Shown one piece after another: positions 15,786-25,221 of a stretch of 64,000 nt of DNA. Source of the DNA: an uncultured Eubacteriales bacterium (GTDB lineage: Bacteria > Bacillota > Clostridia > Oscillospirales > Acutalibacteraceae). Below the pieces are notes generated by a model. The model made no database searches, was not told the DNA's origin, and was given only the letters and a program-made list of their open reading frames with translations. Every line of letters begins with the position of its first letter. Within the stretch, counting starts at the first letter, position 1. The stretch lies in assembly GCA_934454845.1 (NCBI GenBank), contig CAKSGV010000002.1, positions 52,982 to 116,981 of the forward strand, written 5' to 3'. A program made the position numbers and the translations under genes.

Positions 15786-17615
15786 ATGGCAGAAAAAACA
15801 ATTGAAAATTTAAGAAATATCGCGATAATCGCACACGTCGACCACGGTAAGACCACACTTGTAGATCAGCTTTTAAAGCAGAGCGGTACTTTCAGGGAGA
15901 ACGAAGCGGTTAACGAAAGAGTAATGGACTCTAACGATCTGGAGAGAGAAAGAGGAATTACAATTCTTTCGAAAAACACGAGCGTTTTCTATAACGGAGT
16001 TAAGATAAATATTATTGATACTCCCGGACATGCGGATTTCGGCGGAGAGGTAGAAAGAATTCTTCAGATGGTAGACGGCGTTCTTTTGCTTGTTGACGCT
16101 TTTGAAGGCTGTATGCCGCAGACAAGATTTGTGCTTAAAAAAGCTCTTGCCCTCGGTAAAAAAGCGGTTGTTGTTATAAATAAGATTGACAGACCTATGG
16201 CAAGACCACACGAGGTTGTAGACGAAGTCCTTGATCTTTTCATAGAGCTTGGCGCTGACGACGATCAGATAGAATTCCCTGTAGTGTTCGCCTCCGCGAG
16301 AGACGGTTATGCTTCTTATTCGCCCGATGTTAAAGGCACGGATATGAAACCTCTTTTTGAGGAAATAGTAAAAGAAATAGAGCCGCCTAAAGGCGACACC
16401 GAGGCGCCGTTACAACTTTTATTCTCGAATATCGAATATGACGAATATTTAGGCAGAATAGGTGTCGGAAGAGTTGTAAGAGGAACGGTCAGCGTAGGGC
16501 AGAGGGTTGCGCTTTGCCATAAAGACGGCACATCCGGCAATGTAAAAATTGCTAAGCTCTTTATGTACAGCGGGCTTAAAAGAACAGAGGTTGATTCAGC
16601 CACAGTCGGAGATATAGTTCAGGTGGCCGGAATTGCCGATCTTGAAATAGGCGAAACTGCCTGCGATCCCGAAAATATCGAGGCATTACCTTTTGTTAAG
16701 ATTGACGAGCCGACGCTTTCAATGAACTTTATGGTTAATAACTCTCCATTTGCAGGACAAGACGGAAAATTCGTTACTTCGCGAAATCTTCGTGACAGGC
16801 TCTTTAAAGAGGTTATGACAAATGTAAGCCTTCGTGTGGAAGAAACCGACAGCGCGGATACTTTCAAGGTATCCGGAAGAGGCGAGCTTCACCTTTCGAT
16901 ACTTATTGAAACAATGCGCAGGCAGGGTTATGAATTTCAGGTATCTCCTCCTGAGGTTATCTATAAAAAGGATGAAAACGGCAAGCTCTTAGAGCCTATG
17001 GAACTTTTGATGATAGAAGTGCCGGATACCTATGTCGGTGTAGTAATGGAAAGGCTTGGCAGCAGGCACGCAGAGATCAAGAATATGGGCACGCGTGACG
17101 GCGGAATGTCACATATGGAGTTTGTTATTCCTGCAAGAGGTCTTTTAGGCTACCGATCACAGTTTATGACGGATACTAACGGTAACGGAATAATGAACCA
17201 TGTTTTCAATGGTTACGAAGAATTCAAGGGTACTATTGAGCAAAGAAACACCGGCTCGATAATAGCTCACGAAACAGGCGAAGCTACCGGTTACGGACTT
17301 TTTAACACGCAAAGCAGGGGCAGACTTTTCATAGGTCCCGGCACTCCCGTATATGAAGGAATGATAGTGGGAGAAAATCCGAAAAATGAAGATATAGTAT
17401 GCAATGTTTGCAAGAAAAAACAGATGACAAACACACGTGCTTCCGGCTCCGACGATGCTTTAAGACTTATTCCTCACTCAACTTTAAGCCTTGAGCAGTC
17501 GCTGGAGTTTATCAAAGACGACGAGCTTGTTGAAATTACTCCCGAAAATATCAGACTCAGAAAGAAAATTTTAAGCAAAGAACTGAGAATGAAACACGAG
17601 GCTAAAAACCGCTGA
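15786..17615 (+). CDS. typA: translational GTPase TypA/BipA
   Basis: Ribosome-associated GTPase of the EF-G superfamily involved in 50S assembly and stress adaptation. 609 residues; AHVDHGKT (16-23), RERGITI switch I, DTPGHADF, NKIDRP; then domain II, EF-G-like domains III and V, and the BipA-specific C-terminal domain with RGLLGYRSQFMTDTNG. Strong GGGG site 7 nt before ATG. Its TGA shares a base with the next ATG. Confidence 0.97.
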   Translation: MAEKTIENLRNIAIIAHVDHGKTTLVDQLLKQSGTFRENEAVNERVMDSNDLERERGITILSKNTSVFYNGVKINIIDTPGHADFGGEVERILQMVDGVLLLVDAFEGCMPQTRFVLKKALALGKKAVVVINKIDRPMARPHEVVDEVLDLFIELGADDDQIEFPVVFASARDGYASYSPDVKGTDMKPLFEEIVKEIEPPKGDTEAPLQLLFSNIEYDEYLGRIGVGRVVRGTVSVGQRVALCHKDGTSGNVKIAKLFMYSGLKRTEVDSATVGDIVQVAGIADLEIGETACDPENIEALPFVKIDEPTLSMNFMVNNSPFAGQDGKFVTSRNLRDRLFKEVMTNVSLRVEETDSADTFKVSGRGELHLSILIETMRRQGYEFQVSPPEVIYKKDENGKLLEPMELLMIEVPDTYVGVVMERLGSRHAEIKNMGTRDGGMSHMEFVIPARGLLGYRSQFMTDTNGNGIMNHVFNGYEEFKGTIEQRNTGSIIAHETGEATGYGLFNTQSRGRLFIGPGTPVYEGMIVGENPKNEDIVCNVCKKKQMTNTRASGSDDALRLIPHSTLSLEQSLEFIKDDELVEITPENIRLRKKILSKELRMKHEAKNR

Positions 17616-18526
17616 TGAATTATATCATTCTCGATATGGAATGGGATAATGTTTATCTTAAATCAAAGCACGGATTTATAAATCAGATCTTACAGATCGG
17701 AGCGGTTAAGTGCGATAAGGATCTGAACATTATCGATACATTAAAAATAAATGTTAAGTCTTCCGTTTCAAAAAAAGTAAGCTCACGCTTTACGGAGCTT
17801 ACAAAAATAACAACCGAAGAAATGCTTTCGGGAATCCCTTTAAAAGAAGCGGTGGATAAATACAATAATTGGGTGGGAACGGGTTTTATCACTCTAACCT
17901 GGAGCAATTCTGACCTTTATTCTATTGCAGAAAACGAAAAGTATCTGACTTTAGGCTCAAAATTCAAGATCGAAAAATATCTCGATCTTCAAAAGTATAT
18001 TCAAAATGAGATCAGGCTTTCAGGTTTAGAGCTTAAATCCCAAATTTCTTTGCAGGACGCGGCGAAGGTATATAATATAGGCTTTGATGATCTTGAGCTT
18101 CACACTGCTAAAGACGACAGCCTTTTATGCCTTAAGCTATTAAGAAAAAATTTTAATGCAGAGAGATTTTCTTGTCAGGTTCAGGATACGCTCAATCCCG
18201 ATTTTTATAAAAAGCTTTATTTTAAATCTTATTATCTCAAAAATTTAAACACCGAGAAAATCGGAGAGGAAAATCTTGATTTTTTCTGTGATAAATGCGG
18301 AGAAAAGGCTTCAAGAAAAACTAAATGGCGGTATCATAACAGGTGGTTCTGCGCAAATTTTTATTGCAAAAAATGCCGCAGAAAATTTCAGGGAAGAATT
18401 TCTGTCAAAAAAACATTCGACGGTATAACAGTCAGAAAAAAGATATGCGAGATCAAAAAAGAGGAAAAGAATAATGCTGTGCAATCTGTGCCCGAGAAAG
18501 TGCAATGTGCCGCGCGGGAAAGATAA
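17615..18526 (+). CDS. DEDDh-type 3'-5' exonuclease domain protein with C-terminal zinc ribbon
   Basis: 303 residues. The N-terminal two thirds carry exonuclease motifs: ILDMEWDN (D7, E9), a middle TWSNSDLYSI, and LHTAKDDSLLC (His and Asp, Exo III of the DEDDh type). The C-terminal 75 residues hold two CxxC knuckles (FCDKCGEK and YCKKCRRKF) with an intervening HNRWFCANFYC, suggesting a zinc ribbon for nucleic-acid binding, and a basic tail. Nuclease polarity and substrate (RNA or DNA) are unknown. Translation is coupled to typA (TGATG) and the 3' end overlaps the next gene by 53 bp. Confidence 0.8.
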   Translation: MNYIILDMEWDNVYLKSKHGFINQILQIGAVKCDKDLNIIDTLKINVKSSVSKKVSSRFTELTKITTEEMLSGIPLKEAVDKYNNWVGTGFITLTWSNSDLYSIAENEKYLTLGSKFKIEKYLDLQKYIQNEIRLSGLELKSQISLQDAAKVYNIGFDDLELHTAKDDSLLCLKLLRKNFNAERFSCQVQDTLNPDFYKKLYFKSYYLKNLNTEKIGEENLDFFCDKCGEKASRKTKWRYHNRWFCANFYCKKCRRKFQGRISVKKTFDGITVRKKICEIKKEEKNNAVQSVPEKVQCAARER

Positions 18527-19346
18527 CTCAAAGGGCTATTGCAAAATGCCTTTGAACCCTGTTTTGGCAAAAGCTATGCTTCATTTCGGCGAAGAGCCTA
18601 TTATCAGCGGAAAAAACGGCTCGGGAGCGGTTTTTTTCAGCGGCTGCTCTTTAAGATGCGTTTTCTGCCAGAATTTTGAAGTGAGCAGAGGAAATAAAGG
18701 CAAAAAAATAACTGTTTTAAGACTTGCGGAAATTTTTAAAGAACTAGAGCAAAAGGGCGCTCATAATATCAATCTTGTAACGCCCTCGCATTATGCTTAT
18801 GCGATAAGGTCTGCACTTGAGATCTACAGACCTAATATTCCGATAGTTTACAATTCTTCGGGGTATGACAGCTTATATGAACTCGACTTGTTAAAAGATT
18901 ATATTGATATTTATCTTTTTGATTTAAAATATCTTGATAAAAGCAGGGCAAAGAAGTATTCTAAAGCGGAGGATTATCCGGAAACTGCTTTAAGCGCAAT
19001 AGAATATGCTTATAATTTAAAAAGCAAGCCTATCTTAGAAAACGGACTGCTTAAAAGCGGAGTTATCATAAGGCATTTGCTTATGCCTGCGGCAACTAAT
19101 GAGGCAATCAAGATTTTTGACTGCGTAAACAAAAAATTCAGTAACGCAGTATTCAGCATAATGAGCCAATATTCTCCTCAGGGAGAGGCTTATAAATATA
19201 AAGAAATAAACAGAAAAGTAACAAAGCGTGAATATGAAAAGGTGCTTGATCACATTATAAATTCGGGTTTTAAAAACTGCTATTTTCAGGAGCTTGAAAG
19301 CTCAAAAGAAGAAATGATACCTGATTTTGATTTTTCGGGAGTATGA
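18474..19346 (+). CDS. radical SAM protein, PflA-like (COG1313-type)
   Basis: 290 residues. The N-terminal cysteine motif CNLCPRKCNV...GYC (C3, C6, C10, C23) precedes the radical-SAM cluster CSLRCVFCQN (C58, C62, C65). This domain order matches the uncharacterised 'putative pyruvate formate-lyase activating enzyme' COG1313 family, not canonical PflA; the glycyl-radical partner is not evident nearby and the true substrate is unknown. The start ATG lies within the 3' end of the exonuclease gene, and the protein begins at the conserved cysteine motif, supporting that start. Confidence 0.88.
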   Translation: MLCNLCPRKCNVPRGKDNSKGYCKMPLNPVLAKAMLHFGEEPIISGKNGSGAVFFSGCSLRCVFCQNFEVSRGNKGKKITVLRLAEIFKELEQKGAHNINLVTPSHYAYAIRSALEIYRPNIPIVYNSSGYDSLYELDLLKDYIDIYLFDLKYLDKSRAKKYSKAEDYPETALSAIEYAYNLKSKPILENGLLKSGVIIRHLLMPAATNEAIKIFDCVNKKFSNAVFSIMSQYSPQGEAYKYKEINRKVTKREYEKVLDHIINSGFKNCYFQELESSKEEMIPDFDFSGV

Positions 19347-19373
19347 AATTGCAAATTACGAAAGGAATTTTTA

Positions 19374-20591
19374 ATGAATATTGCCGTTGCACAATCGGGA
19401 GGACCTACCTGCGCTATAAATGCTTCACTTCTCGGAGTTTTCAGGCAGGGACTTAAAGAAAAGGAAATCGACCATATTTTCGGTTCTTTTAACGGAATAG
19501 AGGGAATTATTTCCGATAATCTTATCGATCTTAATTCAGTTATAAAAACCGACGAGGATATGGAGCTGTTAAGGCAAACTCCTTCGACCTGCCTCGGCTC
19601 CTGCAGATACAAGTTACCCGATGATACCGATTCGAGGGTTTATAATAAAATAACCGAATGCTTCTTTCGCCACGGAATAGGCGCTTTCTTTTATATCGGC
19701 GGTAACGATTCAATGGATACCGTCGCAAAATTAAGCTCTTATATGAAGAAGAATGGTATTGATATAAAAATCATCGGAATTCCGAAAACTATTGATAACG
19801 ATCTTGAGTATACCGACCACACTCCCGGCTTCGGTTCGGCGGCAAAATATGTGGCTACCACTGTGCAGGAAATTGTTCGAGACAGCTCCGTTTACAGTAT
19901 AGAATCTGTCACTATCATAGAAATAATGGGCAGGCACGCAGGCTGGCTTACTGCCTCTTCCTGCGTATTAAGAGCAAACGGCGAGAGTGCTCCGCACCTT
20001 ATTTATTTGCCCGAAAGCAAAATTTCAGAAAAGAAATTTCTTGAAGATATAAAAGCACAAATGATGGTGCACAGAGCGGTCGTCGTAGCGGTATCAGAGG
20101 GGCTTAAGCTTGAAAGGGCTAACTCCGAAAAATCCTACGGAACAGGAACTGTCGACAGCTTTGGTCACGAAAATTTAAGCGGAATTGGCAAAATTCTTGA
20201 AAATATTGTGAGAGATAATATCGGCTGTAAGGTAAGATCGGTTGAGCTTAATGTAATGCAGAGGTGTTCTTCTCACATAAGCTCAAAAACAGACATTGAA
20301 GAATCGGAACTGATAGCCGAAAAGGCCGTCGAATTTGCACTTTCGGGGAAAAGCGGAATTACTATGATATTTAAAAGGGTTATGAATAATCCTTATACTG
20401 TTATCTCGGATTGCGTACCCGCTTGTGATATTGCAAATAAAGAACGGTTTTTCCCGAAAAAATGGATAAATGAGGCTCTTAATAATGTTTCGGATGAAGC
20501 CGTGGATTATTTTTTTCCGCTTATTCACGGCGAGCAGATAATAAGAATGAAAAACGGAATACCCATTCATTTCAAATTGCAGAATAAATAG
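19374..20591 (+). CDS. pfp: 6-phosphofructokinase, diphosphate-dependent type
   Basis: Phosphorylates fructose 6-phosphate, probably with PPi. 405 residues. Family motifs: QSGGPTCAINASL, IGGNDSMDT (GGND at 109-112), PKTIDNDLEYTDHTPGFGSA (137 onward) and EIMGRHAGWLTA. The Asp after GGN takes the place of the Gly used by ATP-dependent enzymes (GGDGS), which favours PPi. The first residue of that triplet is Asn instead of the usual Mg-binding Asp. 27 bp after the radical-SAM gene, ending in a bidirectional terminator. Confidence 0.9.
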   Translation: MNIAVAQSGGPTCAINASLLGVFRQGLKEKEIDHIFGSFNGIEGIISDNLIDLNSVIKTDEDMELLRQTPSTCLGSCRYKLPDDTDSRVYNKITECFFRHGIGAFFYIGGNDSMDTVAKLSSYMKKNGIDIKIIGIPKTIDNDLEYTDHTPGFGSAAKYVATTVQEIVRDSSVYSIESVTIIEIMGRHAGWLTASSCVLRANGESAPHLIYLPESKISEKKFLEDIKAQMMVHRAVVVAVSEGLKLERANSEKSYGTGTVDSFGHENLSGIGKILENIVRDNIGCKVRSVELNVMQRCSSHISSKTDIEESELIAEKAVEFALSGKSGITMIFKRVMNNPYTVISDCVPACDIANKERFFPKKWINEALNNVSDEAVDYFFPLIHGEQIIRMKNGIPIHFKLQNK

Positions 20592-20593
20592 GC

Positions 20594-20625
20594 AAAAAAG
20601 CTGCCGCTTATGCGGTAGCTTTTTT
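20594..20625. terminator. bidirectional terminator between pfp and the LCP gene
   Basis: AAAAAAGCTGCCGC (20594-20607) pairs with GCGGTAGCTTTTTT (20612-20625), one G-U pair, loop TTAT. It serves both converging genes and overlaps the 3' end of the LCP gene. Confidence 0.9.
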
Positions 20626-21633
20626 CTTATAAAACACAGTCATTATATTTTCGAGCACCGATTTTTCATCGGGAATGAATTCGACCCATTTTTCTCCTTT
20701 TTGAAGTGTGCCTGTGATCTTATGATATTTAAAATTGTTACCTATATTTCCTACAAGGAAGTTCGTTGCAAGGTAAGTAAGCTGTGAAAAATCCAAATTT
20801 GTGGAATAATAGGGCTTTAAAGTATTGTAAAACGATGAAAGTTTTGAAGGATTTTTAAGCAGCGCGTTGCCGAACTTTGATGCAAATACCTTAATAAACT
20901 CATTTTGCCTTTCCATTCGCTTTTCATTGGCGGAAATATCGTCGCCGCGTGTCCTGATGTAAGCTAAAGCCCATTTCCCGTTTAAAGTTGTTTTTTTACC
21001 TTTTTTAAGATTACCGAGTTTTTCAAGAACTATATCTTCATCGGGAGTTATTTCAATTCCGCCGAGATTATCCACGACTTTTTCGATACATTTAAGGTCT
21101 ACCGTGATATATGAACTTATATTGATCCCGTAAAGCGCTCTTTTTACCGATTTTAAAACATTTTCGCTTGATTCGGCAGGGGAATTGCCATAAGCGTAAG
21201 CTAAACATAACTGCTCTTTCCTCGTTCCGCCGAAATTGCCCGCATCAGAGTAAACATTTACATCGCACATTGTTTCTCTCGATATCGGAATAATGTTTAT
21301 CGACTTATCTGATGTATCTATTGACATAACGAAAATCGCGTCTGCCTGTCCGTTTTTTCCGTAACCTGAATTCTCGGAAAGATTTTGCTTATCTACGCCT
21401 AAAAACAAAATATTCACGGCGTCTTTATTAAGCTCATATTTCTTTCCGTTATATACTATCACCTCGTCGGAATCGTCATCCGCTGTAACATTACTGTTTT
21501 CGATATGCGAATCGGATTTATGAAATTTACTCTTTCCGTGATAATAAAAAGCGGTGTAGGTTACTCCCGCAATTAAAAGCAAACCTAAAATCGAAGAAAT
21601 AACTATAAGAATTATTTTTTTAGCTTTTGTCAT
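20608..21633 (-). CDS. LytR-CpsA-Psr (LCP) family protein
   Basis: 341 residues: short cytoplasmic tail, one transmembrane helix (about 6-28), an acidic linker, then the extracellular LCP domain. Visible motifs are NILFLGVDKQ, GQADAIFVMSIDTSDKSINIIPISRET, a YITVDLKCIEKVVDNLGGIEI segment (quoted in part: LKCIEKVVDNLGGIEI) and ALAYIRTRGDD. LCP enzymes transfer undecaprenyl-linked glycans such as teichoic acids or capsule to peptidoglycan. It faces the trkA promoter region divergently. Confidence 0.93.
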   Translation of the reverse strand: MTKAKKIILIVISSILGLLLIAGVTYTAFYYHGKSKFHKSDSHIENSNVTADDDSDEVIVYNGKKYELNKDAVNILFLGVDKQNLSENSGYGKNGQADAIFVMSIDTSDKSINIIPISRETMCDVNVYSDAGNFGGTRKEQLCLAYAYGNSPAESSENVLKSVKRALYGINISSYITVDLKCIEKVVDNLGGIEITPDEDIVLEKLGNLKKGKKTTLNGKWALAYIRTRGDDISANEKRMERQNEFIKVFASKFGNALLKNPSKLSSFYNTLKPYYSTNLDFSQLTYLATNFLVGNIGNNFKYHKITGTLQKGEKWVEFIPDEKSVLENIMTVFYKKKATA

Positions 21634-21665
21634 ATCAACTCACCTTGAAAGTATTTATATTATTG

Positions 21666-21694
21666 AGTGTATCATATAAAAATTTCAGTGTCAA
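21666..21694 (-). promoter_or_regulatory. sigma-A-type promoter for the LCP gene
   Basis: Reading leftward: TTGACA (21694-21689), 17-bp spacer, TACACT (21671-21666). Confidence 0.65.
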
Positions 21695-21702
21695 CAAAAC
21701 GG

Positions 21703-21730
21703 TTGATTTTTTTAAACAAAATAGTATAAT
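21703..21730 (+). promoter_or_regulatory. sigma-A-type promoter for trkA-trkH
   Basis: TTGATT (21703-21708), 16-bp spacer, TATAAT (21725-21730), about 28 bp before the trkA start. Confidence 0.7.
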
Positions 21731-21758
21731 ATATTTAATATGTTTAAGGAGATTTTAT

Positions 21759-23114
21759 ATGAATATTATTGTGGTCGGGTGCGGAAAGATCGGTACTGCT
21801 TTAATAGCCAATCTTGTGTCTGAAGGGCATGATGTTGTAGCGATAGACAATGATCCCGAGGCAATAGCCGATATCAGGGATATTTATGATGTAATGTGCC
21901 TTTGCGGAAACGGTGCTGATTATGATATCCTTTCCGAGGCGGATATCGATAAAGCGGTAATGTTCATCGCTGTAACAGGCTCCGATGAATTCAATATGCT
22001 TTCTTGCATTATCGCAAAAAGAATGGGCGCAAAGCACACGGTCGCCCGAGTGAGAAACCCCGAATACAATGAAAAAAATCTCGGATTTATCAGGCAGCAG
22101 ATCGATCTTTCACTTTCTGTAAATCCTGAAATGCTCACGGCTCACGAGCTTTTTAATATTTTAAAGCTTCCGAGCGCGGTCAATATTGAAACATTTTCGA
22201 GAAATTTTGAAATGATAGAGCTTGTTATCAAGGAAGATTCTCCTCTTAACGGAATGGCTCTTATGGAAATGAGAAAAAAGTATGATTGCAATTTTCTCGT
22301 ATGCGTTGTTCAAAGAGAGGAAACTGTTTATATACCTGACGGTAATTTTGTTCTTAAAAGCGGGGATAGAATAGGCGTTACTGCCTCTTCTTCCCAGGCA
22401 TTAAAACTTATAGGTAAAATAGGCCTTGCAAATAAGCAGGCGAGAAACGTTATAATTTTAGGCGCCAGCAGAACTGCTTTTTATCTTTCAAAAATGCTGC
22501 TCGGTGCGGGAAATAATGTTAAGCTTATTGATATTGATAAAAAAAGGTGCGAAGAGGTAAGCGAAAAGCTTGAAGGCGCCACTGTAATAAACGGCGACGG
22601 AACTCACCAGGAACTTTTGCTTGAAGAGGGTATCACTTCGTGCGACGCTTTTGTAACGCTTACCGGTATGGACGAGGAGAATATCCTTATAGCATACTAT
22701 GCCCTGTCAAACGGAGTACCTAAAGTTATAGCAAAGGTTAATAGGCCGGAGCTCAGCTATATGGCGGATAAGCTCGGTCTTGACACGGTGGTTTCTCCGA
22801 AAAAAACCGTTTGTGATGTTGTTTCGCGGTATGCAAGAGCGCTTGAAAACTCTCTTGAAAGCAATATTGAAACCCTTTATAAGCTTATGGACGGCAGGGT
22901 GGAGGCTGTTGAGTTCTTGATTCAGCCTGATTTCAAATATCTTAATATTCCGCTTAAAAATCTGAAATTTAAAGAAAATATCCTTATTGCGGGTATTTTA
23001 AGAAAAAGAAAAGCGATTATTCCCTCCGGTGAAGATTTCTTTGCTCCCGGCGACAGCGTTATAGTTATTGCGGCAAACAGAAAGATCGGAAACATCTCCG
23101 ATATTATGAGGTGA
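21759..23114 (+). CDS. trkA: Trk potassium uptake regulatory subunit TrkA
   Basis: Cytoplasmic NAD(H)-binding gating subunit of the Trk potassium channel. About 451 residues with two tandem RCK units, each a Rossmann domain plus TrkA-C: first IVVGCGKIGTALI at the N-terminus, second VIILGASRTAFYL near residue 225. ATG 21759 is chosen because AAGGAGA lies upstream and the Rossmann strand begins right after it; open frame further upstream crosses the promoter. trkH follows after 4 bp. Confidence 0.96.
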   Translation: MNIIVVGCGKIGTALIANLVSEGHDVVAIDNDPEAIADIRDIYDVMCLCGNGADYDILSEADIDKAVMFIAVTGSDEFNMLSCIIAKRMGAKHTVARVRNPEYNEKNLGFIRQQIDLSLSVNPEMLTAHELFNILKLPSAVNIETFSRNFEMIELVIKEDSPLNGMALMEMRKKYDCNFLVCVVQREETVYIPDGNFVLKSGDRIGVTASSSQALKLIGKIGLANKQARNVIILGASRTAFYLSKMLLGAGNNVKLIDIDKKRCEEVSEKLEGATVINGDGTHQELLLEEGITSCDAFVTLTGMDEENILIAYYALSNGVPKVIAKVNRPELSYMADKLGLDTVVSPKKTVCDVVSRYARALENSLESNIETLYKLMDGRVEAVEFLIQPDFKYLNIPLKNLKFKENILIAGILRKRKAIIPSGEDFFAPGDSVIVIAANRKIGNISDIMR

Positions 23115-23118
23115 GCCG

Positions 23119-24564
23119 ATGAATAAAAAGGTTATTCTCGGAATCCTCGGCAGGCTTTCAATGATTGAGTCTGCCATTATGATTTTGCCTTTGATCGTCA
23201 GTGCGATGAATAAAGAATGGAACTCTTTTAAGGCTTTTGGGATAGTTGCCGCAGGCGCACTTTTGCTTGGACTTATCATAACTTTGATTTGCAAAACCAA
23301 TAACCGCGTGATATACGCTAAGGACGGTTTTGCAATAGTCGCGGCCTCGTGGCTTACGGTGTCTTTAATAGGCGCTCTTCCTTTTACGATAAGCGGCGAA
23401 ATGCCTAATTATATAAATGCATTTTTTGAAACCGTGAGCGGATTTACCACCACCGGTGCTTCTGTGCTTGAAGATGTTGAAGCTATGAGCCACGGAATGC
23501 TTTTTTGGAGGAGCTTTACCCATTTTATAGGCGGAATGGGATTTTTGGTTTTTGTTATGGCGATAGTGCCGAATATTTCGGATCGCTCTATGCACATAAT
23601 GAGGGCGGAAGTTCCGGGACCTGTTGTAGGAAAATTGGTTCCGAGAATTAAGGATACCGCGAAAATTCTTTATATTATCTACTTTTTTATGACTGTTGCG
23701 GAAGTTATTCTTTTGCTTTTGGGTAATATGTCCCTTTTTGACAGCCTTGTTTTATCGTTCGGCTCCGCGGGTACGGGCGGTTTTGCCATAAAAGCAGACA
23801 GCATAGCTTCTTATTCGCCGTACTGTCAGTGGATAATAGCCGTCTTTATGATGCTTTTCGGAATCAATTTCAATGTTTATCATCTTTTGCTTATAAGGCA
23901 TTTTAAATCGGCGCTCAAAAGCAGCGAGATGTGGTGCTATATCGGAATAATCACCGCCTCATCGGGAATTATAGCTTATAATATTTTCTCAAAATTCGGC
24001 ACTGTTTCAAGGTCGATAAGGGAAGCGTTTTTCCAGGTAGTATCGATTATGACGACTACGGGTTATGCCACAGATAATTTTGATTCCTGGCCTGTTTTAT
24101 CAAAAAGCATACTTCTCCTTTTGATGTTCATAGGATCCTGCGCCGGATCTACTGGCGGCGGACTTAAGGTTTCAAGAGTGATGCTCCTTGTAAAAATAAT
24201 CAAAAAGGAAATTAAAAAGCTTATTCATCCGCATTCTGTGACCACTATTAAGTTTGACGGCAAGCCTGTTGATAAAAACACCGTAACAGGTATTTCTTCT
24301 TACTTTGCGGTTTATATTTTCTGCTTTGTGGTCTGCCTGATGCTTATAAGCTTTGAGAATTTCGATATCGAAACGAATTTTTCGGCTATGGCGTCGTGTT
24401 TTAATAATATAGGCCCAGGACTTGCAAAAGTAGGTCCCGATCTTAACTTTAATCTTTATTCTTATTTTTCAAAACTTGTATTATCGTTTGCTATGCTGCT
24501 TGGAAGGCTTGAAATTTATCCTATGCTTATTTTCTTTTCACGCTCGACCTGGTCTAAAAAATAA
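23119..24564 (+). CDS. trkH: Trk potassium channel subunit TrkH
   Basis: Polytopic membrane protein (481 residues, about ten helices) forming the K+ pore. Four selectivity-filter-like repeats are recognisable: SGFTTTGAS, FGSAGTGGFA, MTTTGYAT and CFNNIGPGL, plus the SCAGSTGGGLKVSR loop. Paired with TrkA in one operon. Its stop lies only about 10 bp before the efp promoter; no obvious terminator separates them. Confidence 0.96.
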   Translation: MNKKVILGILGRLSMIESAIMILPLIVSAMNKEWNSFKAFGIVAAGALLLGLIITLICKTNNRVIYAKDGFAIVAASWLTVSLIGALPFTISGEMPNYINAFFETVSGFTTTGASVLEDVEAMSHGMLFWRSFTHFIGGMGFLVFVMAIVPNISDRSMHIMRAEVPGPVVGKLVPRIKDTAKILYIIYFFMTVAEVILLLLGNMSLFDSLVLSFGSAGTGGFAIKADSIASYSPYCQWIIAVFMMLFGINFNVYHLLLIRHFKSALKSSEMWCYIGIITASSGIIAYNIFSKFGTVSRSIREAFFQVVSIMTTTGYATDNFDSWPVLSKSILLLLMFIGSCAGSTGGGLKVSRVMLLVKIIKKEIKKLIHPHSVTTIKFDGKPVDKNTVTGISSYFAVYIFCFVVCLMLISFENFDIETNFSAMASCFNNIGPGLAKVGPDLNFNLYSYFSKLVLSFAMLLGRLEIYPMLIFFSRSTWSKK

Positions 24565-24573
24565 GTATAATAC

Positions 24574-24602
24574 TTGACAAAAAGAGTTTTAGGCTTTAAA
24601 AT
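24574..24602 (+). promoter_or_regulatory. sigma-A-type promoter for efp
   Basis: Consensus TTGACA (24574-24579), 17-bp spacer, TAAAAT (24597-24602), 41 bp before the efp start. Confidence 0.75.
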
Positions 24603-24643
24603 AATACTATATATTTAAATTTGAAAATTATGGAGGAAAAAAT

Positions 24644-25201
24644 ATGATAAGTGCCGGAGATTTCAGGAACGGTGTCACTTTTGAGGAAGACGGACAGGTT
24701 CTTCAGATAATTGAATTTCAGCATGTAAAACCGGGAAAGGGCGCCGCTTTTGTAAGAACAAAGACTAAGAATGTTATAACAGGCTCTGTTGTTGAAAAGT
24801 CTTACAATCCTACGGCTAAATTCCCCACCGCTTTTATTGAGCGCAAGGATATGGAATATTCTTATAACGACGGCGATCTTTACTACTTTATGGATCAGGA
24901 AACTTACGATATGGTTCCGATTAACGGCAGTGAACTCGGAGATAACTTTAAATTTGTTAAAGAAAATATGGTCTGCAAAATTCTTTCTTATAAAGGAAAG
25001 GTTTTCGGCGTTGAGCCTCCAACATTTGTTGAGCTCACCGTTACAAAAACCGAGCCCGGCTTTGCAGGAAACACCGCAACCAATGCTACAAAGCCTGCAA
25101 CTCTTGAAACAGGCTGTGAAATAAGAGTTCCTCTTTTCATAAATGAGGGAGAGGTTATCCGTATTGACACCCGTACGGGCGAATATATGGAAAGAGCATA
25201 A
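24644..25201 (+). CDS. efp: translation elongation factor P
   Basis: 185 residues, three OB-like domains. Relieves ribosome stalling at polyproline. The domain I loop has K32 in KPGKGAAFVRTK, the position modified in many species; no modifying-enzyme gene is nearby. The late motif GCEIRVPLFINEGEVIRIDTR is represented here by VPLFINEGEVIRIDTR. Strong GGAGG site. Downstream gene starts 20 bp later. Confidence 0.97.
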   Translation: MISAGDFRNGVTFEEDGQVLQIIEFQHVKPGKGAAFVRTKTKNVITGSVVEKSYNPTAKFPTAFIERKDMEYSYNDGDLYYFMDQETYDMVPINGSELGDNFKFVKENMVCKILSYKGKVFGVEPPTFVELTVTKTEPGFAGNTATNATKPATLETGCEIRVPLFINEGEVIRIDTRTGEYMERA

Positions 25202-25221
25202 AATTGAAAGGAATAAAAAAT

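Noticed and set aside
21627..21758. Extended N-terminus in frame with trkA
   Set aside because: Crosses both divergent promoters; the Rossmann strand starts at ATG 21759 with a good ribosome-binding site.
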